Part shown: in pieces, positions 1-7,955 of the stretch
Layout of the letters: every line of letters starts with the position of its first letter
Numbering within the stretch: position 1 is the stretch's first letter
Source of the DNA: SAR202 cluster bacterium
Lineage (GTDB): Bacteria > Chloroflexota > Dehalococcoidia > Lucifugimonadales > UBA826
NCBI GenBank assembly: GCA_009392815.1
Contig: VFFS01000043.1
Location: 1-48,688 of the forward strand
DNA length: 48,688 bases
Direction: 5' to 3'
Made by a program: the position numbers and the translations under genes
Notes under the pieces: model-generated
The model's input: only the letters and a program-made list of their open reading frames with translations
The model's database searches: none
Told to the model about the DNA's origin: nothing

Positions 1-216
1 TTAGAGCAAGATCATTACTTCCCATCTTCTTAAACCTTCCTATCAACGAATTAAGTTAATAAACATTTGACACTGCACACCCGCACAGAATCATGCCTAT
101 TTTAGCCAAAAACCGGCTCATCCGGCAATAAGTATAGGATATCAGTGAGGCGCTCTATGACCTGACCTTCGAATGCACAAGTATAGAAAGCTCCGATATC
201 CACAGTTTCAGCTAGG
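1..216. other. No gene seen (window edge)
   Basis: No supportable coding region. The minus-strand frame ending in a stop at position 1 closes again within 14 codons. I see no tRNA, terminator with a T-run, or mobile-element end. Direct repeats of CCGGC occur near 113-126 but have no clear role. This stretch lies downstream of the minus-strand VWA gene. Confidence 0.6.
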
Positions 217-2292
217 CTAAACCCGAAGCCTTCTCCCCTTTATATAATCCACAAGAACGTATTTCCCCAGCTCGTCCGGACTCGAGTAAAAGGCCCTACC
301 ACCATTAATCTTGACCATGCTATCAATGAATTCCATAAGGGTGTAATTTTCTTCCAGCATGAATGTGTTTATGACTATGCCTTCACTAGTGCAGCGCTTC
401 ACCTCTCGCAGCGTCTGATCCAGAGTTCTATCACTGGGTGGGTAGCTGAAATAAGCCTGACCACCCTCCATGTGGCAAGTTGGTTCCCCGTCCGTAACCA
501 TAAGGATCTGTTTATTACCAGCATTCTCACGAGCCAACAATTGGCGCGCCAGTATGAGGCCGTGGTGCATATTAGTTCCCGCAATCCAGTGGTTCCAGGT
601 TGACTCAGCGATATCTTCCCCCTGTATAACCATCCCGTAGTCAGAAAATCCGACAACAAAAAATTTATCCCGAGGAAACTTGGTTTTGATCAGCCAATAC
701 AAAGCCAAGGCTACTTTCTTGGCCGAAGTATAGGTGCCATACATTCCCATTGACCGACTTTGATCAATCATTAACACCGTTGCCGACCTAGTCAGATGTT
801 CATGCTCATTAATCTCAAGGTCTTCATAAGACATATTTAGGGGTAGAGAAGCACCTTGACGTTTAACTGTATTAAACAGAGATCTCTGCAAATTTATATT
901 GAATGACCTATCAGGCTCATACGGAAGTGTGTCTCCCGTTAGGTCTCCCCAATCCCCACTAATATAGGCCTCATGATCACCGGCTCTATCTTTTTTCATT
1001 CGGTCAAAAACCTGTTTCATAGCTTTCTGAGCTATCTGTCTTATGGCCAATGGCCCAAGTGAGAATCGATCCCGCGTTGCATTGAGATAACCAGCCTCTT
1101 CCAATGCCTGCACCATTCGACGAACTTCCTCCAGTTCGAATCTCGCTTCTTCCCCCAAAAGATCTTCTACTTCGTCTAAATCAAGATCGGCCACCCTTCC
1201 ACTTCTCATCACCTCTCTTATTGTGGAATCCAGTTCATTGATCCGACGCATTTCGTCAGCTAATTCCATCCCTTTTCCCAATGAAATCTGTGAGGATCCC
1301 GTAAATTTATATGCGTCAATCAAATCGTCGAAGGGTGAAATTTCCTGAATATGTCCAGCAAGTTCACTCAATGACGACGACATCTCACGATCCATAGAGA
1401 GGGCCAATATTTCTGAAATCTCATGTCTGACGCCGTCAGAAAGACTGGCAGAGATTGAATGCATCGCAATAAAATTATTTCTAAATTTTTGGATAAGTTC
1501 GTCAATATTTAACGGTCTTCGCTTATCCTCCGCCTCACCGAACAACTCTCCATATTTGTCTATAAAATTATCGAAATTCTCATCACGACCAGCCAGGCGA
1601 TCTCTGAGCATTCGATTAATTTCGTTTAGCGCACCCCTGATACTTATTTCATCGTCATTCGCCAGATTATTCAGGATATTTTGGGAATCTTGAAAAAAAC
1701 CTTGGACCATCTGTTCATGAAAATCTTCCAGCAAGCTCTGAAATTTATCGCGTGCCCCGGAATCCATAAATTCATAGAGGGCTAACTGGTCTATAGCCTC
1801 CGAAATACTTTCTGGAAGATTTTTGAGCTTTTGACGTCCGTCGGTAGCTCTTTTTTTAAGAAGCTCCATAGCAAATTCGAGTGACGCCTTCTCTGACTCA
1901 CTCGAATTATCAAAATTGTGAGAAGCCTCGGCGACCCGTCGGGATATTCCGTCTAATTCTGTTTCAACTAGGCCTTTCAATTGTTCAGAAATTTCATTCA
2001 CCGGTGATCCCAGATCATAGTATTCTTGATTCAGTCTCCTAAGCTCGTCGAGTCTCCTTAAAAGATCTTTCAGACCTCCCACAGGCCTAATACCTGTTGA
2101 ATGCCCCCTTTCGGCGTCCCTATATGGGTCAGGCCTGTCGGAATGAAAGCCATCAGCATATAGATTCCGCAAGGCTTGGTTTACGTCGCCAGCCTCGAGT
2201 ATCTCAGAAGCAAGCCGATCAAACGCTGTCTCTAACTCTTCAAAGGGACTTTGGGTCCCATCCCATTGCGAGTATGTATATCTGGTACCCAT
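217..2292 (-). CDS. von Willebrand factor A domain protein (COG4867-like)
   Basis: The 691-residue protein has a long, charged helical N-terminal part (about residues 1-500) and a C-terminal VWA domain. The metal-ion-dependent adhesion site is complete: D510-x-S512-x-S514 (DQSRS), T573 (AGTNM) and D601 (VTDGEP). The N-terminus (GTRYTYSQWDGTQSPF) and architecture match the cytoplasmic VWA family usually encoded beside a MoxR/Mg-chelatase-type AAA+ ATPase, where the VWA protein acts as cofactor in remodelling a client. No such ATPase lies in the window, so the partner is unknown. There is no signal peptide or membrane segment. The ATG at 2292 has no clear Shine-Dalgarno (SD) sequence. It is divergent from the enolase-fold gene. 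Family is well supported; the biological role is not. Confidence 0.85.
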   Translation of the reverse strand: MGTRYTYSQWDGTQSPFEELETAFDRLASEILEAGDVNQALRNLYADGFHSDRPDPYRDAERGHSTGIRPVGGLKDLLRRLDELRRLNQEYYDLGSPVNEISEQLKGLVETELDGISRRVAEASHNFDNSSESEKASLEFAMELLKKRATDGRQKLKNLPESISEAIDQLALYEFMDSGARDKFQSLLEDFHEQMVQGFFQDSQNILNNLANDDEISIRGALNEINRMLRDRLAGRDENFDNFIDKYGELFGEAEDKRRPLNIDELIQKFRNNFIAMHSISASLSDGVRHEISEILALSMDREMSSSLSELAGHIQEISPFDDLIDAYKFTGSSQISLGKGMELADEMRRINELDSTIREVMRSGRVADLDLDEVEDLLGEEARFELEEVRRMVQALEEAGYLNATRDRFSLGPLAIRQIAQKAMKQVFDRMKKDRAGDHEAYISGDWGDLTGDTLPYEPDRSFNINLQRSLFNTVKRQGASLPLNMSYEDLEINEHEHLTRSATVLMIDQSRSMGMYGTYTSAKKVALALYWLIKTKFPRDKFFVVGFSDYGMVIQGEDIAESTWNHWIAGTNMHHGLILARQLLARENAGNKQILMVTDGEPTCHMEGGQAYFSYPPSDRTLDQTLREVKRCTSEGIVINTFMLEENYTLMEFIDSMVKINGGRAFYSSPDELGKYVLVDYIKGRRLRV

Positions 2293-2354
2293 AACTGGAA
2301 TACTACATCAATAAAGAAAGCAAATTTGTGATTACCTATTGTGTTTTGTCATGC

Positions 2355-2360
2355 TAGAAT
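2355..2360 (+). promoter_or_regulatory. Extended -10 box TGCTAGAAT upstream of the racemase/dehydratase gene
   Basis: TAGAAT preceded by TGC gives an extended -10 motif, 56 bases before the ATG at 2416. No good -35 is visible. The same nine bases occur before the aldolase gene (44372-44380). Inferred promoter. Confidence 0.4.
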
Positions 2361-2415
2361 CGGCATCCTGTGTAACCGATAATTGCAACTAAAAAAATTC
2401 GCTGGAGTGGATGGA

Positions 2416-3513
2416 ATGAAAATAACCAACATGAGGGTAGAGTGTTATCGCTGGCCCAAAAGAGTTCCCCAAAGTAACGGCAAGCACACATACACTCATG
2501 ACGGGCGTAATTTTGTATTTGTCGAAACAGATGAAGGAATTACCGGTGTGGGTCAGATTGGAGGAACACATTCATCAGACGAAGTAGTCAAGTCAATTTT
2601 TGATTACTACAAGGATTTTGTGATTGGACAGGATCCCTTCGACAATGAACGCATATGGGACGAACTCTGGGAACCGAAGATAACAGGAAGGCGAGGGCTT
2701 TCAACTCGTGTTATTAGTGGTATCGACATAGCCCTATGGGACATAAAAGGAAAAGCAGCCAATAAACCTGTGTATAAGCTTCTAGGTGGCTATACCGAAA
2801 AAGTCCCTGTTTATATAGCAGGGGGATATTATGAGGAAGGGAAAGGATTACCTGAACTACAAAATGAGATGGTTACTAGTGTTGAAATGGGAGCGGATGC
2901 GGTAAAAATGAAGATAGGGGCCGTCCCAATTAACGAGGACGTGGAGAGGGTAAAGGCGGTTCGAGAAGCGGTGGGACCAGATGTAAAACTACTTGTTGAC
3001 GCAAACTGCGCCTATCGGTATTACGAAGCAATTGAGATAGCACGAAAAATGGAACCATATGACATATTCTGGTTCGAAGAGCCTATCCCACCGGACGATT
3101 ACAAAGGTCATGTTTTAATTAGCCAGGCAACATCAATACCTATAGCCACCGGGGAAAACGAATATACAAAGTATGGATTCAGGGACCTCATAGAAAGCAG
3201 GGCTGCCGCAATCCTACAACCCGATGCGCTGATTATGGGTGGGCCCACCGAATTCATGAAGGTTGCTGCACAGGCCCAGGCACATAATCTTCCTATAGCC
3301 CCGCATGGAAGGCAGGAGGTACATATTCAGCTTCTCTGTGCAATACCAAACGGTCTGATTCTTGAGTATTACAGAGGCGAAACTGATCCTATATTCGACA
3401 AAGTGTTTAGCCATACACTACAGGTAGAAAACGGCTTTGTTAGCCCCCCAGACCTGCCCGGCTTCGGTATGGAGCCCGATCTCGAATTCTTAGAACAGTA
3501 TCGTGTGTCATAG
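2416..3513 (+). CDS. Mandelate racemase/muconate lactonizing enzyme family protein (MR subgroup)
   Basis: The 365-residue enolase-superfamily enzyme has a capping domain (about 1-125) and a TIM barrel. Such enzymes abstract an alpha proton from a carboxylate, giving racemisation or dehydration. With the ATG at 2416, the catalytic residues fall on the same numbers as in Pseudomonas putida mandelate racemase: K164/K166 (KMK), D195 and N197 (VDAN), E221 (FEEP), E247 (TGEN), D270, H297 (APHG) and E317. An in-frame TTG at 2383 would add 11 residues, but GGAG sits 8 bases before 2416, which decides the start. The gene stands alone, divergent from the VWA gene and convergent with the catabolic operon. 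Substrate unknown; an acid-sugar dehydratase is as likely as a racemase. Confidence 0.9.
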   Translation: MKITNMRVECYRWPKRVPQSNGKHTYTHDGRNFVFVETDEGITGVGQIGGTHSSDEVVKSIFDYYKDFVIGQDPFDNERIWDELWEPKITGRRGLSTRVISGIDIALWDIKGKAANKPVYKLLGGYTEKVPVYIAGGYYEEGKGLPELQNEMVTSVEMGADAVKMKIGAVPINEDVERVKAVREAVGPDVKLLVDANCAYRYYEAIEIARKMEPYDIFWFEEPIPPDDYKGHVLISQATSIPIATGENEYTKYGFRDLIESRAAAILQPDALIMGGPTEFMKVAAQAQAHNLPIAPHGRQEVHIQLLCAIPNGLILEYYRGETDPIFDKVFSHTLQVENGFVSPPDLPGFGMEPDLEFLEQYRVS

Positions 3514-3542
3514 GAGCCCCTGATAGTTCATTTTCATAATCT

Positions 3543-3565
3543 AATCGCCATATCTTGGTGCGATT
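3543..3565. terminator. Weak hairpin between convergent genes
   Basis: AATCGC and GCGATT form a 6-bp stem with an 11-base loop between the stop codons of two convergent genes. There is no T-run on either side, so it is at best a weak bidirectional terminator. Confidence 0.25.
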
Positions 3566-3574
3566 TCGAGGCAT

Positions 3575-4357
3575 CTAGTGCGACTGTGGATCAATGAACC
3601 TTGCAACTTCAAAATTGAATATATCCGGCTTTTCAAAATAGACGGAATGACCGCAATCCGGGATTACAGTCACCTCGGACCCTTCAATATATTTGGATGC
3701 CAGTTTAAGAATATGAGGGGGAGTGAGTTCATCTTCGTCACCTACTATGAACTGGACAGGCATAGTAAGTTTCTTAACGTCGGCACCTTTGGGACCACCG
3801 TAAAGTATGCCTCCACCCATATCCCTAGGAGGATTGGATCTTTGTATCTGAAGGTATAAATTTGCCATATCTGGATTCCGTTCACGAAATCCTTCTGAAA
3901 GCGCTCTGAAACCGATCCCTCTCGTATCCGGATGGGACTCTCTCCAGTCGGTGAGAGCCATTTCAACATCTGGTTCTCCCATGGCTCCTGTGGTATCAGC
4001 AAACGTTATACTCAGGACTCTTTCAGGATACTTTACTGCAAACCCTAGAGCTGTCCTACCACCCATAGACTGGGCCACCAGATGGAACCTATCTATCCCC
4101 AGTGAATCTACAAGTCCCCTTAAATCATCAGAAAAAGATTCCATACCTGGGCCATTTTCTAAATCATATGAGTGACCAAATCCCCTGTGCGAAAAAACAA
4201 CACAATCGTATTTGCGGGAAAAATAAGGAATTTGTTGAAACCAAGAAAGTAGATTACCTCCCGCTCCATGAGCAAATACGATGGATTCTGCCTCGTTTCT
4301 TTCTGGTCCGTACCTTTGGTACTCCATTTTTATTCCGTTAACGTCGATTTTTGACAT
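3575..4357 (-). CDS. Alpha/beta hydrolase
   Basis: This 260-residue cytoplasmic alpha/beta-hydrolase has an HGAGG oxyanion motif at about residue 30, nucleophile S97 in AQSMGG (alanine replaces the usual first glycine of GxSxG), an acid at D207/D209 (GDEDEL) and H237 (CGHS). It resembles C-C bond hydrolases, enol-lactone hydrolases and esterases of ring-cleavage pathways. It is the last gene of a minus-strand operon, 8 bases after the SDR gene, which favours a role in finishing the same catabolic route. An AGGT SD-like sequence lies 7 bases before the ATG. Substrate not determinable. Confidence 0.88.
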   Translation of the reverse strand: MSKIDVNGIKMEYQRYGPERNEAESIVFAHGAGGNLLSWFQQIPYFSRKYDCVVFSHRGFGHSYDLENGPGMESFSDDLRGLVDSLGIDRFHLVAQSMGGRTALGFAVKYPERVLSITFADTTGAMGEPDVEMALTDWRESHPDTRGIGFRALSEGFRERNPDMANLYLQIQRSNPPRDMGGGILYGGPKGADVKKLTMPVQFIVGDEDELTPPHILKLASKYIEGSEVTVIPDCGHSVYFEKPDIFNFEVARFIDPQSH

Positions 4358-4365
4358 ATTTATAC

Positions 4366-5208
4366 CTATCTTTTGTAAGGCATCTTGGCATCAGGATTTT
4401 CACTAACATACTGAACCTGTTGAACGCCAAAATTCTCTTGTAACTGGATTGTAAGACCTCCATCAACCGGAAGAGCATGACCCGTTATAAAAGATGCATC
4501 ATCAGAACTTAGAAAAACGGCAGCATTTCCAATATCTTCCGGAACTCCAGTTCGTCTAACCGGGTACTGATCTTCAAAAAATTTTAATCCCTCGGGGTTA
4601 TCTTTCCACGTGCTCTCAAATATCCGTTCCGTCACAATATGTCCAGGACAGATGGCGTTAACCCTTATCCCCATTTCACCGTAGTCAACTGCCATCTGAC
4701 GTGTCATAGCTATAACAGCAGCCTTTCCCGTCTCATAGGTAAGCGCCTTACGTGCCATGAGTAGTCCATGAACAGACGAAATATTGACAATTGATCCCCC
4801 ACCACCTTCTGCAAGTATTGGTATCGCATACTTACTACCTGCATACACAGAGGTAACCAATGAATGTATATCTCTTTCCCACCTTTCCTCCGAAACCTCC
4901 AATGCTCCACCCTGTTGCCCATCTGCAGCGTTATAGGCATTGTTAACCAATATATCGATCCCACCCCATAAAACTTGAGCTTCATTTACCATCAACTTCA
5001 AATCTTCGTATGAGTTCACATCCGTTTTTATAGCTGAAGCCGTGCCACCTATATCCAATATCCCGTCTACTGTTTTGTTGGCGGTTTTTAGATCTATATC
5101 AGCCACAAGTACTTTTGCACCAGCTAAGGCCATTTTCCGAGAAATACCACCACCCACTCCCTGGGCACCCCCTGTGACGATCGCAACCTTACCTGTTAAG
5201 TCTGACAT
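4366..5208 (-). CDS. SDR family NAD(P)-dependent oxidoreductase
   Basis: A 280-residue classical short-chain dehydrogenase. The Rossmann glycine motif is TGGAQGVG (12-19). The usual NNAG is NNAY (89-92). The catalytic residues are S144/S145 and Y158-x3-K162 (YETGK), and the C-terminal VDGG is present. About 25 residues extend past the usual end. D37 after the second strand (VADID) suggests NAD rather than NADP. A strong AAGGAG SD precedes the ATG and overlaps the end of the lactonase gene upstream, so the two are probably co-translated. It likely oxidises a hydroxy acid or sugar derivative in the pathway encoded by this operon. Confidence 0.92.
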   Translation of the reverse strand: MSDLTGKVAIVTGGAQGVGGGISRKMALAGAKVLVADIDLKTANKTVDGILDIGGTASAIKTDVNSYEDLKLMVNEAQVLWGGIDILVNNAYNAADGQQGGALEVSEERWERDIHSLVTSVYAGSKYAIPILAEGGGGSIVNISSVHGLLMARKALTYETGKAAVIAMTRQMAVDYGEMGIRVNAICPGHIVTERIFESTWKDNPEGLKFFEDQYPVRRTGVPEDIGNAAVFLSSDDASFITGHALPVDGGLTIQLQENFGVQQVQYVSENPDAKMPYKR

Positions 5209-5217
5209 CCACTCTCC

Positions 5218-6126
5218 TTAATCCTCGACACTTAAAACCTTCGGATAGTTTAATTGGGCACCTTTGGGACTGCCTATTTCACTGAGATCGTAACGACTGA
5301 TATGCCACCTTCCCAAATTTGCACTCAATAAATCAGCACGCTCCGGGCCACAAAAAGCTATATTAGTTGGGCTTGCCATTAACGTCCCCTCATAATCGTC
5401 CACAAGAACTTCCAAGCCTTCACCTTGCCGATAGCGCCATATGCGATCAGGGCGGTAGCAGGATATGTAAAGTGTTCCTTTGTCATCAAAAGCAAGTCCG
5501 TCAGGCACACTTCGAGGTACCAGAGTTACTACTTCCCTAGATCCTGGCGTACCGTCATCATTTATAGAGATTCGTTCTATACGCGGTTGGTCGAGACTCA
5601 CCGCCACGTACAAATACTCACCCCCAGGTGATAAACACAAGCCGTTTGGAAAAGTTTTTGGATATTCGGACCATACATCCGTGTGACCTCCCGGAGTGAT
5701 GCGAAAGATCTTTCCATTGGATTCACCCCAAATACCCGCATCAGATACGTATAGATTCCCATGAACATCGAATACAGGATAGTTGGGCGCAAGCATCTCA
5801 TTGCCTTCAGCACCTCCGGAATACAGGGACACTTTTCCTGTAGTAGTGATCTTATAAACACCATTGGCAACACAAGCATAAAGGTTATGGTCCAAGTCCT
5901 GGCATATCCCACCCACGAAACCCGGTGTCGTAGCGAACTGTTCAAAGGTACTTTGAGTCAGATCGATGCGGTATATTTGTCCGCCTTCTCCCCCTGCATA
6001 GGCAAACCCGTCGCACCCCCAGGCTACACATTCAGGATGATCCAGTCCCTGTCCGAAACTACCAACACAGTAGGATACAGATTCATGCACGTCTAAAAGT
6101 GGTTGTTCTGATTGATTTTTGTTCAA
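5218..6126 (-). CDS. SMP-30/gluconolactonase-like protein
   Basis: The 302-residue six-bladed propeller of the SMP-30/LRE family carries typical motifs: HPECVAWG near the N-terminus, FPNGLCLSPGGEYLYVA, and VPDGLAFDDKGTLYI. Members hydrolyse sugar lactones or other esters with one divalent metal; E, N and D residues of these motifs are the expected ligands. There is no signal peptide. The start is TTG at 6126, with AGGGA about 8 bases upstream. It is the third gene of the operon, between a 2-keto-4-pentenoate hydratase-type enzyme and an SDR, consistent with opening a lactone intermediate. A second family member lies at 22749. Confidence 0.87.
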   Translation of the reverse strand: MNKNQSEQPLLDVHESVSYCVGSFGQGLDHPECVAWGCDGFAYAGGEGGQIYRIDLTQSTFEQFATTPGFVGGICQDLDHNLYACVANGVYKITTTGKVSLYSGGAEGNEMLAPNYPVFDVHGNLYVSDAGIWGESNGKIFRITPGGHTDVWSEYPKTFPNGLCLSPGGEYLYVAVSLDQPRIERISINDDGTPGSREVVTLVPRSVPDGLAFDDKGTLYISCYRPDRIWRYRQGEGLEVLVDDYEGTLMASPTNIAFCGPERADLLSANLGRWHISRYDLSEIGSPKGAQLNYPKVLSVED

Positions 6127-6160
6127 AGCGTAAAATCCCTACTTACTAAGTCTGAAACGC

Positions 6161-6949
6161 TTACCGCACATCAAGTGATACAGTCCCTAGATTATCCATT
6201 TCAACAACAGCAACGGTACCTGCCTCAATAAATATAGGGGGTATCATGCTTCCGGTAATAACAACTTCTCCTTTACGAAGAGATTTACCGCGAGATGCTA
6301 CTGCATTCGCTATCCACACCATTGGCTCAACAGGATGTCCATTAACATCCTCTCCCCTGGCTGTTCCAGCTGACTGTCCATTTAACTTGAGTTCACAAAC
6401 CGACCCCGGAATATCGAGGTCTCGCCAGTTTTCGACCGTATCACCTATTACTACTCCGGCACCACTGATGTTCGTGGCTATAGACTGGGGAATACTGGCA
6501 TCTCCTAAAAAGGGCCTACCATCGATAATCTCAAAAGCCAATGCAATATGTGACACTGAGTCATAGACAGTCTCTCTTGTGAAAGGAGCATCACTTTGAA
6601 GTAGGTCCTTTCCAACCGTGACAGCAACCTCGCATTCAACACCAATATTCACATAATCTGAGGCATTCACTTCACATGGAGAATTAAAAACATCGCCTGA
6701 GAGTATGCGTCCATAAACAGGCTCTTTAGCTCCAAGTCTCTCCTGCATTACTTTTGTAGTATAGGCAATCTTGTAACCCGCATAGCCTCCCGCATCCTCA
6801 GCCTTAAGATCCATATAGACGTCCTGCACAGAATACGCTTCTTCAATGTCCGCCGGTGCCTCTGGTCCCGCCATCAGAGAAAATTCCTCTCTGGCTGTGA
6901 ATTCTTTATAAAGAGTGTGACCCGCTCTTTCTATCTTACTCTCGGACAT
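6161..6949 (-). CDS. 2-keto-4-pentenoate hydratase family protein
   Basis: The 262 residues match the MhpD/2-oxopent-4-enoate hydratase and 4-oxalocrotonate decarboxylase family (FAH fold): YKIAYTTK, an acid-rich GVECEVAVTVGKDL segment, and an AFEIIDGRP block with metal-binding acids. These enzymes add water to 2-hydroxydienoates in meta-cleavage pathways or act on related 2-keto acids. SD TAGGAG lies 5 bases before the ATG. The gene is 38 bases from the crotonase gene and 34 from the lactonase gene. The context fits breakdown of an unsaturated keto acid; hydratase and decarboxylase members cannot be told apart by eye. Confidence 0.9.
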   Translation of the reverse strand: MSESKIERAGHTLYKEFTAREEFSLMAGPEAPADIEEAYSVQDVYMDLKAEDAGGYAGYKIAYTTKVMQERLGAKEPVYGRILSGDVFNSPCEVNASDYVNIGVECEVAVTVGKDLLQSDAPFTRETVYDSVSHIALAFEIIDGRPFLGDASIPQSIATNISGAGVVIGDTVENWRDLDIPGSVCELKLNGQSAGTARGEDVNGHPVEPMVWIANAVASRGKSLRKGEVVITGSMIPPIFIEAGTVAVVEMDNLGTVSLDVR

Positions 6950-6987
6950 AATTACTCCTATCTGTTAAATAAAATCCAACCAATTTT

Positions 6988-7818
6988 CTAATCGTTGAAG
7001 GGAGAATCCCTCCAGGCGAGTGCTGCTTTTAATCCCTGCTCATTCGATATTCGATTAAACTCCTTCACGATCTCTGACTGATGTGAAACAGCATCTGTTT
7101 CAGCAGCAATTATCTGCATCATATTTCTACCCATAAGATCGAGTGCTTTATTCACAATACTCTTGTTGGCAGCAAGCATGTCCCATGGAATTTTCGCCAT
7201 CTTATTAGCCAAATCATCAACAGCGGCATCCAGTCCTTCAGCAGGTACAGATTGCATCACTAATCCCATCTTTTCCGCTTCTTTACCAGATACGGTCTCA
7301 CCTGTGAGCATAAACCACTTCGCCCTCTGTGGACCCACCATATATGTCCACATATGGGTAGGGGGGGTGCCCATGGAACGAACTGGCGGGAACCCAATAT
7401 TGGCATCGTCGGCCGCTATGACAATGTCACAGTGAAGAGCTAAGTCAGTTCCACCTGCTATAACGTGGCCATGTATCCCGGCAATCACCGGCTTACTTAG
7501 ATCAAAAACCGAGGTCATAAGGCGAGCAGTTTTTCTCAACCTGTGCATATCCTGCCTGATATTCCCTCTTCTTTCAGCAGATGCAGCTCTTTCTTCCTCA
7601 GTCTGTGGAGGAGTTACATCGTATCCAGCGCAAAAGGCCCTTCCAGCGCCTCTTAAGGTTATAACTCTGACATTCAGATCGTCGTCGGCCTCCTGAAGAC
7701 AGTCATATAATTCCTTCTGTAATGGAAGACTGAGAGCATTCAGCTTCTCGGGCCTATTGAGCAGCACATTGGCAACTCCATTGTCAGAAACTTCATATTT
7801 AATGAATTCGTAACTCAT
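6988..7818 (-). CDS. Enoyl-CoA hydratase/isomerase (crotonase) family protein
   Basis: The crotonase fold is clear: RPEKLNALS, GAGRAFCAGYD for the CoA/oxyanion region, then HGHVIAGGTDLAL. Start is ATG 7818 (276 residues), with AAAGGAGAAGGA just upstream; an in-frame GTG at 7839 lies upstream of that SD and is rejected. The two glutamates that catalyse hydration in classical enoyl-CoA hydratases are not conserved: the GGxxEL position has D, and the FxxPE position reads FPPV. Water addition to an enoyl-CoA is therefore doubtful; another crotonase chemistry (isomerase, hydrolase, C-C cleavage) is likelier. First gene of the five-gene operon. Confidence 0.88.
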   Translation of the reverse strand: MSYEFIKYEVSDNGVANVLLNRPEKLNALSLPLQKELYDCLQEADDDLNVRVITLRGAGRAFCAGYDVTPPQTEEERAASAERRGNIRQDMHRLRKTARLMTSVFDLSKPVIAGIHGHVIAGGTDLALHCDIVIAADDANIGFPPVRSMGTPPTHMWTYMVGPQRAKWFMLTGETVSGKEAEKMGLVMQSVPAEGLDAAVDDLANKMAKIPWDMLAANKSIVNKALDLMGRNMMQIIAAETDAVSHQSEIVKEFNRISNEQGLKAALAWRDSPFND

Positions 7819-7927
7819 TTCCTTCTCCTTTAGCGGCACGACTCCTTCAGGTTCCTAAATAGTAGTAGAAAAGCCGCGAAATAGTATCATGTGGACTTAC
7901 GTTTCAATTAATTTAACTGAAAGATAT

Positions 7928-7937
7928 TAGAATCGCC
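7928..7937 (+). promoter_or_regulatory. TAGAAT -10 box with CGCC discriminator before the MFS gene
   Basis: TAGAATCGCC lies 18 bases before the MFS start codon. It belongs to a recurring TAGAAT-plus-CGCC motif seen also at 34551-34561 and 48266-48276 on the other strand. No SD precedes the gene, so the leader would be short. Confidence 0.4.
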
Positions 7938-7955
7938 TGGCCTGTAACTGGCACT

